Shown here: in pieces, positions 24,829-38,108 of the stretch
How positions within the stretch are numbered: the first letter of the stretch is position 1
Layout of the letters: each line of letters opens with the position of its first letter
Source of the DNA: Amphibalanus amphitrite
Lineage: Eukaryota; Arthropoda; Thecostraca; Balanomorpha; Balanidae
Length of the DNA stretch: 64,000 bases
Assembly (NCBI RefSeq): GCF_019059575.1
Contig: NW_024881533.1
Coordinates: forward strand, 1,414,001-1,478,000
Reading direction: 5' to 3'
Notes under the pieces: model-generated
The model's database searches: none
Told to the model about the DNA's origin: nothing
Seen by the model: the letters and a program-made list of their open reading frames with translations, nothing else
Program-made: the position numbers and the translations under genes

Positions 24829-25495
24829 CTCGGCTGGGCTGCGGTCACCGCACGCCGGGTAAGTTAGCCGCGAGGCAGACACTCAGGGCGCAGAGTCACA
24901 CCGCCGCACCAACGGACTCCACAGGGCACTGCCCACAGGCGGGCGCCCCGCGCCACAGGCCTCCCCCACAGGGCACAGCCCTCAGGTGTGCGTGATCCCG
25001 AGCGGCGCCGCCGACCGACACGCAGGAGGCACAATGCCACGACGGTCCACTCACGACTCACACGCCCGCACACCCCGCACTGCCCCGCGCGCCGCCCCAC
25101 TGCCCCGCGGCCGGCCCGCCGACCCTCCGCGCACCTGACTGCGCTCACCCTGCGTATCGCCGCTCTACCGGCCCGCGGGGAGGCCGCAGGGGCCGCGCGA
25201 CGCGGGGTGGTAGAGCGCCACCGGACAGCGAGCCGCCAGCCGAGCGCAGCGCGCCGCCGGCGGCGCCTTTGTCGAGTGTGAATCCGCGGACGGTGACGGC
25301 CGGGGAGGGGAGGGGAGCGGACAGGAGGGGAGGGAGGGTGTCCACTGTCCGTACTACAGCGGTATCTGGCCGCCTCACTATTGTCGTCTTTTGTCTGCCC
25401 CTGCGCATGTGCTGGGGAGCCTTCCACCTGACAGGGGCTGAGGGTAAACTCTTTAAAGATATATAAATATGTCCAACACAAAACCAGGTGAAAAA
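24829..25495 (-). promoter_or_regulatory. CpG-rich island upstream of the claudin-like exon
   Basis: The sequence from 24830 to about 25400 is strongly GC- and CpG-rich and directly precedes the minus-strand start at 24828. It probably holds the promoter and 5' UTR. The 205-residue minus-strand open frame here is Arg/Ala/Gly-rich without a domain and is taken as a composition effect. Confidence 0.4.
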
Positions 25496-25608
25496 TTAAC
25501 CCGCGCCCTGGTTGGTGGGGGGCTATTTCCCCCCCCCCCTCCAGACTTTTCGATATATCTCCAGAACCGCTGCGCCGATCGTCACCAAACTTTCAGTACC
25601 CTCCCGGG

Positions 25609-26448
25609 CAGGGTTTCGGAGTCGGAGTCGGAGTCGGAGTCGGAATCGCCCAGAGTCGTGGCAAGCAGCCAGGAGTCGGAGTCGGAGTCAGAGTCGGTCA
25701 AGCTGCCTCGACTCCGACTCCGGAAAATAATTAGAATCTGTGATATCACTTTTCAGTTTTTTCCAGTTGCCCGCGGTAGAATTCGCTTCCGGCGATAAAT
25801 ATTGCACTAATCTTGTTTTTGTTCTAAATGACAAACATTGGATGTTACAAGTTTCAAGTTATATCATAATTTGGTAGCCAAGTATTTTGCATGCCTGTTA
25901 TAACTTCCACTATCTGAAGTATTTGACGAGTCAAAGACTTATTTTTATTTTCCTCGTTTATGCTCCGAAAAGTATCAACACGTAGGAATGACCGACATGA
26001 TGGTGATGCTCGTGTTCGTGATACGGCCGCCTCTCGCGCTTCTCGGCGGGTTTCCACGCTGACCGCTGACCTCTTGTGGATTCAGCTGCGTCCACGTGGG
26101 AGAAATGGTGACTGCATGAAGGAAACCAGAGAGTAGGAGCGTTCTCCCCGTGCACGTAGACAGTAGCGGCGGAACACCTTCAATTAAGGGGGGGGGGGGG
26201 GGCACCGCCGACTTTTGGTCCCATTCTTTCCATGCAACGCCCATAGGGCTAGGTAACGTTAAAATGCCAAAATCAAAGGGGGGCACGGTGCCCCGGTGCC
26301 CTCCCCGTTCCGCCGCCTATGCACGTAGACCTAGCACGTGGCGTCATATCACGCAAAATTTTGGCGGCCGCCATTGCCATTCGTATCATACCCGGAGTCG
26401 GAGTCGGAGTCGGAGTCGGAATAGCGCTACCACGACTCCGAAACCCTG
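25609..26448 (+). mobile_element. hAT-like element with GAGTCG hexamers, duplication CTCCCGGG
   Basis: Ends CAGGGTTTCGGAGTCG and CGACTCCGAAACCCTG are mirrored. CTCCCGGG is duplicated at 25601-25608 and 26449-26456. Hexamer arrays lie only near the two ends. The middle is unique apart from a nested 161-bp hAT MITE. Confidence 0.9.
26161..26321 (+). mobile_element. hAT-like MITE with 8-bp duplication CACGTAGA (nested)
   Basis: Ends are CAGTAGCGGCGGAAC and GTTCCGCCGCCTATG. CACGTAGA is duplicated at 26153-26160 and 26322-26329. It is nearly identical to the copy at 6397-6555, so both are recent. Confidence 0.92.
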
Positions 26449-27525
26449 CTCCCGGGCATTAATTTTGAACATTGGGACCAAAAAAAAAAATTACAAATGC
26501 TTTGATAGGTTGGCCGGAAATGACGTCAGAGTGACGTCATGTTCTGCCGTTTTCGACCAAAAAATTACGCGGGGAGAGCTGTCAGGCATATAGCATTGAA
26601 AATACAGAAAATTATCAGACATAAAAGCTGTAGAATTGACAGGGCTACAAAACTGCTATCTCGGATTTTTTTAAATTTTTGAGTTTTGACCCCCCAAAAT
26701 TTTTTTTGGATATATTAGCCAAAGAAATCAAAAAAGTTTTTTTTCGAATTTCAGAAAAACCGGAATAGGTATATAAGATAGTACCTACCGTATTCTATCT
26801 ACACACCAAATTTCAGATCGATGTCTCTTTTTTGGCCAAGTTATAGCAAAAAACAAAACAGTTTAAAAATGACGTCAAATTTTCCAACTCAATTTTTGGC
26901 AATTCTAGACCACGTAGCGCAAAACGAAGACCACCATTAGACTCGCCGTGACGAGCTGCATCGAATCGATGCCCATTTCATGCAAAAATATCAACTTCAA
27001 GATTTGACCTTTTTTGACCTGACATTGACATGACCTCCACCAGGAAGTGACCTAAACCGTTTCTGATGGTCATATAACCAACACCATTCAGTTGAAAATG
27101 AAAAATTGCCCATTAAACATGCATCGCACAGCCCTAGTAACATTGGGTTAATGTGCTGGACTCTTGGTGACCTGATCTGTAACCTGACCTGGTATTATCA
27201 GTGACCTCTGATAGCAGCATACCTATATACTAGGCAACTGGCGCCCTATCGCTGATTTTCGATAAAATGTGTTTTACTCGATGTTATAGTGCATTCCCTA
27301 GAATACCCGTGAACGGCAAAACATTTTATCTTTGACCTGACCTTTGACGTCATCGGTGACCCCGAGGTCAATGAAAATGAAATTCCTTCGACAAATTTGA
27401 CAGGCCTTTCGAACGCCGTTTGCATTTTGCGGATCCGTCCAGTAGTTTCGGAGATATGAAAGGGGGGCAAAAAATAGCCCCCCCCCACCAAGTCGCGTTA
27501 TAAACAGGCCCCACCAGGGCGCAGG

Positions 27526-28530
27526 TTAACCCGCACCCGGCTGGGGGTCCTGGATTTCCACGCCTGGCTGGGGGGGGGGGGGGGTGTTTCAACAATCCTA
27601 ACTCGGCTCCTGGGCCACGTAGCGATACGCGGAAGGCGGCGTTAGAAAGAGCTCCATGTGGCTATAGAAAGCCGTTTGAATTTTTAAAATCGGTCGGTAA
27701 CATTCCGAGATCTTGGGGGCCGAAACGCCACCCCCAACGGGTGGCAGGCTTCGAGAGCATCCTACGGGGTGCGGATTCGAAAGCGGCATTCGAAAGAGCG
27801 TCAAAAATAATGAAGAACGTATTTTGATCAAATTAAGGTCATGTACAAAATCTGATCACCAGAGGTCACCAAAGATCAAAGCTTCTCTATTTCAATAATT
27901 TTTTAGAAACCGGAGCTAAACTCGGGATCCAATAAATATACAGCGCCTGGGAACAGTGCATTCAATAGCTCTTTTAACGCTCTTTCTGGCGACCGCCCTC
28001 AGATTTAACCTCAGATTAACGGTTAAGCCTCCAGACAGTAAAAACTTTAAAACAGTCGTTTTTACAAAAAATCTTTTTTCTGCAATATCCTATTGACTCA
28101 AGAAAGGCACGACATTGCTTTTGCCAGCATCGTGATCCTCTCGTCGAGACGTGTCAAACTCACATGAGCTATAAGTTGACCTTAAAAGGTCATTTTGAAA
28201 ATATAACCTCAGGTCCAGCTCATGACCTGATCGGAGAAAGTCAGGCTGCATAGGTATCAGTCAATCCGTACCGTATCGTCGAGCTGAATTCATCTACCTA
28301 TATACGTCTTGACATCGCCCTAGCAGGTCGCTGCCAAAATTTATTCTAAAAAACTGATGGATATTTTTTATGACCTGAAATGACTTCAGGGGCATGAAGA
28401 GGGTCATAGTTGGCAATATTCCAATCCAGTGTGTCATTTCTAGCTGCGCTAATCCCTTGGTTCATGGTTGAGTGTTTAGTTTGACCTCCTTCCGCAATAG
28501 GCGTATTTTAATTTTCTCTTATCGACTCAT
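27526..28530 (+). mobile_element. Degenerate TTAA-family sequence (E)
   Basis: It starts at the shared TTAA with CCCGCACCCGGCTGGGGG and has a G-run near 27570. A second hairpin-like end lies at 27710-27775. AGGTCA hexamers and a segment related to the C/J centre (about 28130-28310) follow. No clear right TTAA was found. It looks like a mosaic of eroded copies. Confidence 0.5.
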
Positions 28531-29699
28531 ATAACTTTCCAGGCGGGTGGGGGGGGGGGGGCATTTTTTGTCCCCCCTTTAGTTTTTTCGATATATCTCT
28601 AGAACCGCTGCGCCGATCGTCACCAAACTTTCAGTATCCTCCCGTGAATATAGCTATTGCAAATTGTGACCAATTTTTTTTCCAAAGGCTATGATAGGTT
28701 GGCCGCTAATGACGTCGGAGTGACGTGACGCGGGAAGAGCTGTCAGGCCTACAGCTTTAGAGATACAGAAAAATGTTTCGACATAAAAGAAGCAGAATTT
28801 AACAGGGCTACAAAACTGCTATCTCAGATTTTTGAAATTTTTAAATTTTGACCCCAAAAATAAAGAATAGGTTTTTTGAATATAATAGCCAAAAAAATCC
28901 AAAAAGTTTTTTAAATTTCGAAAAAATGGAATATATGTGATAGTCCCTACCGCCTTCTATCCACATACCAAATTAAAGATCGATACCTCTTTCTTTGGCC
29001 AAGTTATAGCGAAAAAAATGTTCAAAATTGATGAAGTCAAATTTTCAAACTCAATTTTTTAGCAATTCTAGACCTCGAAGTGCAAAGCAAAACAAGGACC
29101 ACCATTAGACTCCCCGTGACGAGCTGCATCGAATCAATACCCATTTTATGCAAAACTATCAACTTTGAAAATTTGACCTTTTTTACCTGACCTTGACCTG
29201 ACTTCCACCAGAGAGTGACCTAAACCGTATCTGATGGTCTTATAACCAACACCATAGAGTTGGAAATGAAAAATTGGCCATAAAGCATGCATCGCACAAC
29301 CTTAGTAAAGCTGGGTTCATGTTCTGACCCTTGGTGACCTGACTTGTGACCTGACCTGGTATTGTGAGTGACGTCTAATAGCAACATATGTACTAGGCAA
29401 CTGACGCCCTATCGCTTATTTTTGACAAAATGCGTTTTCCTCGGTGTTATAGCGCATTCCCTAGAAGACCCGTGAACGGTGAAACATTTTGTCTTTGATC
29501 TGACCTGTGACGTCATCGGTGACCCCGAGGTCAATGAAAAATTTGGATTCCTTCGACAAATTTGGCAGGGCTATCGAACGCCGTTTGAATTTTACGGATC
29601 TTTCCAGTAGTTTCGGAGATACGGGGGGGGGGGCAAAAAATGCCCCCCCCCCACCACCGCGCGGAAGGTGGCCGGGAGGCCCACCGCCTGCCGGGTTAA
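28531..29699 (-). mobile_element. TTAA-family element F
   Basis: The left terminus ATAACTTTCCAGGCGG is the mutated mirror of element L's right end. The right end is TTAA at 29696-29699 after CCGCCTGCCGGG. Hairpin loops are CATTTTTTG at the left and CAAAAAATG at the right. TGACGTCA is near 29507. It is the same subfamily as L (45354-46556) and M (59136 onward). Confidence 0.8.
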
Positions 29700-30566
29700 A
29701 ATGTAGAGAGCGCAAAATTGACCTGACTTCAGGCCACCGCTATAAAATTCCGAGAAATGCATTTTGTACATACTTACTATTACTCATGTGCTCATATAAA
29801 TCGCTGAAGGTTTCAAAGCGATCGTTCAGTCGGTGTAGCTACAAAGAGCGTTCTAACCTTCTCTGTGGTGATGTCGCTTGACGTGACCTGGTGACCTGAC
29901 CTTGAGCGACCTGGGTCTGAAATTTTCACATCATGTGCAAAAAAAAAAATACATAACCAGGTGTGCTGAAAACGGTAGCGCTCCGCGTCGCCATTTTTTT
30001 CAGATATCTATTAAAAAAAAAACGCAAAGGGATGCTCAAACACCCCCGTTTAGTTATCTATTGTCTGCATTCTTTGTGCACTTTCATATAAAAACAATGT
30101 GGGGAAAGCATCCCACTCGGCTAACCAGGGCCAAGGCATTTTTTTTTTTCGAACTACTCGGCCACCCTACATAAACGACATAAATTCCCTGCTGCTTCTT
30201 TACCGGGCGTGCCCTGTAGAGAAGCGTTTCGGTTTGTAAAATTATTAATTTACGTGGTAACCGTTAAGACTAAAAACACACATAACCAACCCTTTATAAC
30301 TCTTACGGGTGATGGCTAGCGGATACTCAGAAGGTTAGGCCGGAGGTTAGATGGTTGTTCTGTTCCGGTTGCCATCGTAGCGATTCTTCTGTCACTCTGT
30401 TGGCGCCAGGACTTGTAGCGCGTGTTATACACTGGCGCATCTCTCCGCGTTTCTTGGGGCGCGCCGACGGACGCCGATTGGTCGCGGGTCGATGACGTTG
30501 GCCCGGGATGGGAGGCCGAGTTGCCGCCCGAGGCGCCGGTCAGAGGTGCTCCGGACGTCGGCAGCC
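29700..30566. other. R1/AGGTCA remnant, then 5' flank of the neuropeptide gene
   Basis: The stretch 29700-30070 carries AGGTCA hexamers and a partial R1-like end. From about 30400 the sequence becomes GC-rich with an inverted CCAAT box (ATTGG, 30477-30481) 86 bp before the start codon. This is a plausible promoter/5' UTR for the gene beginning at 30567. Confidence 0.4.
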
Positions 30567-30672
30567 ATGAACACGGTTTCCCTGCTGGTATCGCTGTCCC
30601 TGGCAGCGGCCGCTGCCGCTGCCGCCGCCAGCCCGAGCGGCCGCGGCCAGCCCGAACACTTCCAACACAGCC
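30567..30672 (+). CDS. ALP precursor exon 1 (signal peptide)
   Basis: This exon encodes 35 codons plus one base, starting MNTVSLLVSLSLAAAAAA. The hydrophobic core and Ala-rich end predict a signal peptide cut around residue 21-22. Donor GTGAGTAAG starts at 30673. The nine-Ala run is encoded by mixed GCN codons. Confidence 0.85.
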
Positions 30673-33600
30673 GTGAGTAAGAATGGTTGTGTGGTGGGGT
30701 TCAATTAGCTTCGCACCAAGTTTTATACCGAATGCATGCGGAGCATTTCAGACAGCCCTATGAATAAATACAATCCTTTTGCCTGGAGTAAAAAAAGATG
30801 TGGTCCTGCTTTGCAACAATCATATGGCAATATCCTGACTCTTATAACTTCTCAATTGAAGTGATCAACCCACTTTAAAGGGACCCTCCCGGCTCCCACC
30901 TTCAAAGATGCTAATGAATTGGCAGAAAAGTGATGTTTCGTGGTTCAGAACGATCGAAATGAATATCTACCAAATTTCACCGAAAAATACTCACTGTTTT
31001 TTTAGACTTTTACTTTTGTTTACTTTTTGCAGCATCCGCTGTTCCTACAACGTCATTTGGAAGCAATAATTTGGCATCCTTAAAGTGCGGCAGATTTTGC
31101 ACGCAAAGCAGTAAATACCACCTGATTTTACCGATGGTTTTACATAGTATAAGATTTAAAAATCGTTAGATCTGCGCTGAAGTCACAAATTCTAAGTGGC
31201 ATTCAAATGCATTAGCCCCTTAGAATCTGAAAACTGCAAGTCTGAAATTAAATATCTCCGAATTAAAGCAGTTCTCGATGTTGGGAGAGCCCAAACCGGT
31301 TTAAGTGCGAATTTGGGACCACAATTTAGTTATATCAACTCAACCGTCCCAGTCATTGCGAAGTTTTGTGAGCGAAGCCATTTAAACGCTTTTGATTTAG
31401 CATTTGGCACGCGCCGGGACGGTAACTTGGATACATCAAAACAGTCATATTCAGTTTTTAAAATGATTAGAGACTGTGTGATGCTCCAGACCGCTGATGA
31501 ATCGGTTAACCCTCGCGGGCCCGGGGGGGGGGGCGTTTTTCGCCCCCCCTGGCGAATATTTGCGATAACTCCCGAACGCTTGGGGATAGGAAGGCGAAAC
31601 TTTCAGTACCTTTTCTCCCATCAATTTGACATCTTCTGAAGCAAAAAATTTGGACCTAGCCCCCTTGATGACGTCACAAGGTCCATTTTTCTAGACCCCT
31701 GCACGGCAAACTTCGGCATCACAGACGCAAACTTCAAATAGCTGCTAAAAATAGAGTTTTAGAGATAAAGACAAATTACGAGCACGGCTGTGTAGCGTTT
31801 GACCTAGAGAAAAATAGAAAAATAGTTTTGGTGACCTGAGGTCAGAGGTCAGGTCAACGACCCCGAAATGTGGTTTTAGTTTTTCGCAAATAACTTCGAC
31901 AAAAATGGTCCTAGAGCTACGGCAGTGGTACCATCGCATTCGCCTTGTCATGCCGCGTCGAATGATATATATTTTGTTCGGAAAAGGTCAAGTTTCATGT
32001 TGACCTCATGTGACCTCGAATGACCTCTGGTTGACCTTGACACATGAAAGGTCGTTTATGATGGATTTGTACCCGCTGATCACGAATCTGGCATCTATTT
32101 TTCTCTAAGCCTTCATTTAGAGCTTCCGGATGGCAAAATTGTCTTATTTATTATTACTAACTTAATAAGTGAAATAGCCTCTAGCAGGGATACTCTTCTG
32201 TGACCTTGACCTTTGAGCAGCCTTGTATCGTAAGATGAACCACAAATAGGGAACTGATAAGCCTCAAAACATTTCAAAACATCTTGGAAGTTAGCACGCA
32301 AGATGTGCGAAAAAGTGCCAAGTTTGAGGTCAATTTTGAGCGTGACCTTGACCTTGACCTTTGATTTAGAGCACATTTTCAGAATCCTCAGATTCTCTTC
32401 TTTCGTTTGACACCCAATTTTGCCGGTTTGATGCAGCCTGCCGTCCTCTAGAAGGCTTACTTTGAGATCACTACACATGTGCCGGTTTTGGCCTTTGACC
32501 TTGACCTCTGACCTTGAAAATTGACCTGAGGTCAAAAATTTTAGGTGCATTAGAATCGTCTCGTAAGGACCTTTCGTTTGGTATCGCTTTTGTTTCCGTA
32601 GCTCTCTTGTTTACGGAGTTAGACAGGGGGGGCGAAAAACGCCCCCCCCCGGGCTGCGGTGGTTGGGATTACCCCCCGGGCCCGGCCGGGTTAAGCGGTT
32701 GCCAAAATCAGGGCTGCGGAGTCGGAGTCGGAGTCGGAGTTGGAGTCGGTCGGAGTCGACAGTTCTGCCCGGAGTCGGAGTCGGAGTCGGAGTCGCCAAA
32801 ATCTTACTGACTCCGACTCCAGAGTCGGAGTTGACGCTGCATGGCTCAACGTCATGCACTGCACCTGTCTGATTGACGATACTGCGCTCGAAATTAGATT
32901 TTGTCGAAAAAAGCCATTTTGCTGTTTTGGACGAACGTTTCCAGCGAAAGAAGCAGAAGACGGTGAATGCCCCAGAACCTGCTTTTTAATTATTCATGCT
33001 ATTTTTAATGCATCTTTGCAGCGCAAGGTCTTGGAACGCACAAGGGATCGTTTCAGGCAAGATATAAAACATTCCCATGCTGAACTTCAATATCATGATA
33101 TGGATTTTAATAAAATCGTCTGGAGTCGGAGTCGGAGTTGGAGTCGGAGTCGGAGTCGATTTTTGAAGTTGGAGTCGGAGTCGGAGTCACCCTAAAATCC
33201 ATCGACTCCGCAGCTCTGGCCAAAATATAAGGCTGTTAAAGGGTAGGTACACGGAGCAAAGTTTTAACCCTAGAACGCCTAGGGGGGGGGGGGGTTGTAT
33301 CAACCCCCCCTGAGGTTTTTTCGAAGTGCACGCTAAACGGCTTGTCGTAGCGGGCTGAAATTTTCAATACCCTCTGGGGCAACCTTTGCGCATCTTTTGC
33401 CGAAAAAAAATTGATCGGGTCGTGTCAGGTCACGGAGTTATGACGTCATAAGAGGTACAGCCTCCGGCCGACAGTTACCAAACGTGTGCGCCGAATCCCT
33501 AGGTTTTCTGCCGGTGATACCCACATTGTTTGATGGATCATGATGAAACTTCCCATGCATGTTGGGGCAAGCATTGGCTATCGTGTGGTGCAAGAAAATT

Positions 33601-36600
33601 GACCGGGTCAGGTCAGGTCACGGAGCTATGACGTCACAAGAGGAACAGCGTCCGGTACTATTTTTGAAAAGCGCCAGAACCACTATTTTGCTAATTCTTG
33701 TCACCTCAATGGGAATATGCAGCAATATTAGCTTCTATAGGGAGCAAATGGACCTCCCAAATCCAAAAATACAATCAGATTTCAAAAATTTAAATTTTGA
33801 TTTTTCGAATTTCTGCCGCCGACTGTGACCTTGCCGACTTCCGGCGCTCCCAACGCGCCATTTTTAGAGCTAGGGAAACGAAATACATACCAAACGATAG
33901 AGAATTGATCAAGAAACACGATAGTGAAGGTTTCAAGTCGATATCTCCCACCGTTTTGCCGCAATCGCCGCGGAAAGTTGAAAAAGTTTGATTTTTTCGG
34001 AAAATTTGACCTTTGACCGGTCATAAGTAGGTCAAATGTTGACCTAGGACCAAAAAATATACCACCAATCGCGAGATCTCGTTGAGAGCAATCCGTTGGT
34101 TTTTTCCGCTAAGCTCTACGACCTTCCGTTTCGAAACGCCAGGGGGGGGGTCGTAACAACCCCCCCCCCCGGTCCTTCGTGTTATGAGAAATGGCCTGGT
34201 CGTGCGAGGGTTAATTTGAATGTGACTTTTTTTAATTTGAATGTGACCTTCTATAATTCGAAGGTGAGTTTTTTTAATTTCGATGTGATCTACAATATTT
34301 TTATTTAAATTTGACCTTTTTTAATTTGTTTGATGATTGTGACCTTTTTTATTTGATAACTTTAAATCTAAGTGTGACTTATTTTAATTTAAGAGTAAAA
34401 GGTGTATTTGATTCCCCGTGACGAGCTGCATTAAATCAATATCCTTTTTAATGCAAAAATATCAATTTTGAACTTTGACCTTTTTCACCTGACCTTGACC
34501 TTGACCAGAGCGTTAACTAAACTGGCGCAATGGACGCCTAGCCCTCATCATTGAATTTGAAATGTTAAACTGACCATAAAACATGCCTTACATGACCCTA
34601 GTATAGTTGGGGTCATATTGTGACCCTTTAATAGTGACCTGACCTCTGCGACCTAACTTTGTATTGGTGACCTCATTTAGCACAATTTATATTAAACAGA
34701 ACACATTGCTCTCAGTCGAATATTTTAAATAACATGCCTTTTACTCGATGTAATAACACATTTTTCGAAGGCCTGTAAATGGTCAGAGATGCGAAGTTTG
34801 ACCTGACCTGTGACGTCATCGGTTGCACCTAGGTCAATGACATTGGTTCACAAGGTAGTTCCTTGGTGGCCAGCTATCGAACCCCGTTTGAATTTTGAAA
34901 ATTGGTCGGTAACTCTCCGAGATCTCGGGGGCGGGGGGGGGGTGACAGGGTCCGCCAATAGCCCTGGCGCGGGATCAGACCGGTGCCCAGTCAGTAAGAT
35001 TTCCCGCCTTCACTAATAACCTAAATAAGGCGAGAAAACCTAATTAGAACAGCACCGTGCCGGGTGGAAGTGTTTCACTACCCATTTTCGCGAGCATAAA
35101 GAGAACAGCAGCTTTGCTGTCGTCCCTTCCCAGCAGCAGTCCTCGGCTGGGATGTGCGGCACAGCATACCTTCAGGCGTTCGTCGCTAGTGTCATCTAGC
35201 GGCGGGAGCTGTAACTAGGCTGAGGCCAGGCCCGAGAGGCTGAGCCGACAGCCGTAAGCTAAGCATGGCGTTTGGTGCGACAAACGCGACAAACGCCAAC
35301 AGCGACCGAAACAGTCTGCAAGCCGGGTGTTTCGGTCTTAACCCTATTAGTGGCAGGGGGGGGGGTTGTTTTTATCCGCCCCTCAGGTTTTTCGGGAATA
35401 TCTCCGAAACCGCTGAAGCTACGATGCTGAAATTTTCTGACTTTTCCTAAAACTAAATTAGGCACATTCCCTGAAAATTTCAAGTTCATAACTTTACCAG
35501 GGGCGGCTCCAGAGCACTGGGAATTGGGGGTCCTATTCGTGAAGCGAGTCATTTGGGCGAAGATCACGATGCTGCACCAGTTTTACGAACAGTGAATGAA
35601 AGGTATCATGTGATAACATATACAGTTATTGTGCATCCTCTTTTGACACGTTTTTGCTATAATAGGCGGATCCAGGCGTCCAAAAAGGGGGGTTATGTTT
35701 TACCTCCCAACATAGGTGCCCTGACACCGCCTATGCATGACCAATACAATTGTATTCGTTCTCTCATAAGAAAATTGTAACATAACAAGACCGTCACCAC
35801 CCTTTTTAGAAACAGTACCAACAAAAACCTTATTTACTATACTTTTTGTGTACCCCCAATCTCAATGATCTGTATCCGCCTATGATTTTTGAAAATGCAT
35901 ATTTTTAGGATCCATGTGAATTCCTGGTTCATTCTCTATCGATCGGCAAAAGTTGCGTTAAGATTGGTTCAGAAACCTGGCCGTGATAAACAGTCTAAAA
36001 TGTATCTGCAATTTGCCCGTTTTCACCCCCCTCTACCCCCCCTATTGACATTTTTTAATTTTTATTTTTTAGAAATGTAGATCACGTTGAGCGAAATCGA
36101 ATGCCGTTTGAATTTTGAAAATCGGCCCGTTAGATCTCGAGATATCAGGGGGGGGGGGTCGTAAACAGCCCCCCCTGCCACTAATAGGGGGTAGCCAGGA
36201 GCCTGCCACTAATAGGGTTAACACGCGCACCGACGGGGGGGGGGCGGATATCCGCCCCCCTGAGGTTTTTCGCGGATAGCGGGAAAACCGCGGCGCGTAG
36301 CGCCGCGAAATTTGGTACGACTATTCTCTCATCAATTTTACATATGGTGTGCAAGTTTGAACCTCCTAACTTTTAACGTCAGGTCACCAGGTCACTTTGA
36401 ATGACCCAACCTCGTCACCTTTTTGCAACTTTGTCACCGTGCCAGAGCTACAGTAGATGTCGGAGGCCTTTGAAAGTCGCAGGATGTTATTAGGTCATTA
36501 GTAGCTACAATTTGTATATCTCGGAATTTTGATATCGGTGACCTAAGGTCAGGTCAATTTCGCGACCTCCCCATTATAAGTCAATGGGGGAAAAATCAAC

Positions 36601-38023
36601 TCCCTGTTTTTACCACTAAAACAAGTCGGAATGGCCCCATATACCATACATGACTTCATATACGATCAACCTTCACTACCTTGAGGTCTGTTTTGCTGTT
36701 GGGCAGCTGTAAGGTCATGTGACGTCATCAAAGGTCACCAGCGGTTTTTGGCCAATAACTCCGTACAGCTACAAGATACAGCCGCGCGGATGGTCTCATT
36801 GTGTTCAGCTCGTCAAGACGCATCGAATGATATACATGATGACCTCGAGGTCACGTGACCTGAGGTCAACCTTTGACCTTGACCTTTCGAGGTCAACATA
36901 TATATCATTCGATGCGGATTGACGAGAGGATCACGATGATGCCCTTAGTTTGTTCCTATCTTGACTAATTCGAAAGTTATTTGAGAAAAACTCTCCATAT
37001 CTAGCGCCGCCATTTTGACTTTTTCGACCCCTGTGACGTCATCTTTGACCTGACCTGAAAATGACCTTTGTAAAAATTGTAAACCTCGTCCGTGCGTATC
37101 CGATGCCGTTTACCGCTTGTCGCTATCTTGCTTCGTTCTCGAGATCTCAGGGGGGGGGCGGTCATCCGCCCCCACCCCGTCTGTGCGAAGTTGGCGCAGA
37201 CCCCCGTCGGTGCGCGGGTTAATATGGTTCGATCATTTGCAGTGTAATGAAAATTAATCGATACCCGCTACGGGAAAGGACTAGGAGCAACTATAACGAA
37301 ATTTAGCCGGGCGTCCAATAAAGTAGCGTCTACTTTACTAGCCCCTATGTCGTCCAGCGACAGAATATCCATGTTAGGATTATTATCAGGGCTTCATTTA
37401 CATCCCATTTACAGATTTTCAGCGAAATCGAAATGGTCGTCTTTTATCTTTATATCTTTCGCCCCAGTGCGGGGGTCATATGTTACCACCCTGTCGCTTT
37501 TTTTTGCGTGCGAATAAAAAACCTCGGCGCGTAGCGCCCGCCGCTCGGAGATCTTTCTGTACCTACATCAATTTTGGTCAATGTGTGAAATTTTTTACAT
37601 CAGGTCATGTCAGGTCAGGTCACCAGGTCAAGTTAACTGACCAAGCCTAAAAAAGTTTGCAATCATGTCCAGCCTGCAGCGTTTGTAAGAAATGTTTTAA
37701 ACTCGGTGGATTGCATGATGTTATGGACACCTATAATTTGTATATCTCAGATTTTCTTTCGTGACCTAAGGTCAGGACAGTGGCGTGACCTTTCCATTAT
37801 AAGTCAATGGAGAAAAGGAAAATGCCTCTAGATCCGTGTGTACGCATAGGAACAGGCCAAATATTTCAGAATCACAATGATTTGGACCACCCGTGACGAC
37901 CAAGGTGTCTTTTTTGCTGATAGCCTCTAGAAAGGTCATCATCGAATGATATGCAACATGACCTATTTGGGTCACCACATGACCTTGTTGACCTGAGGTC
38001 AAAATTTAACCTTAACCTTTCCA

Positions 38024-38108
<85 letters not shown>

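Larger units (their letters stand above)
25496..27529 (-). mobile_element. TTAA-flanked element D, carrying a nested hAT pair
   Basis: TTAA lies at 25496-25499 and 27526-27529. Terminal CCCGCGCCCTGGT is mirrored by ACCAGGGCGCAGG. Hairpin loops are CTATTT at the left and CAAAAAATAG at the right. The hAT element at 25609-26448 interrupts it. AGGTCA hexamers and TGACGTCA (near 27346) are present toward the right end. The right TTAA is shared with the start of the next element. Confidence 0.8.

Noticed and set aside
24864-25481. 205-residue minus-strand open frame
   Set aside because: Arg/Ala/Gly/Pro-rich translation of a CpG island with open frames on both strands and no domain.
35498-35885. 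Thirteenth hAT element inside element I
   Set aside because: hAT-like termini are present, but no matching 8-bp duplication could be found, so boundaries are not supported.
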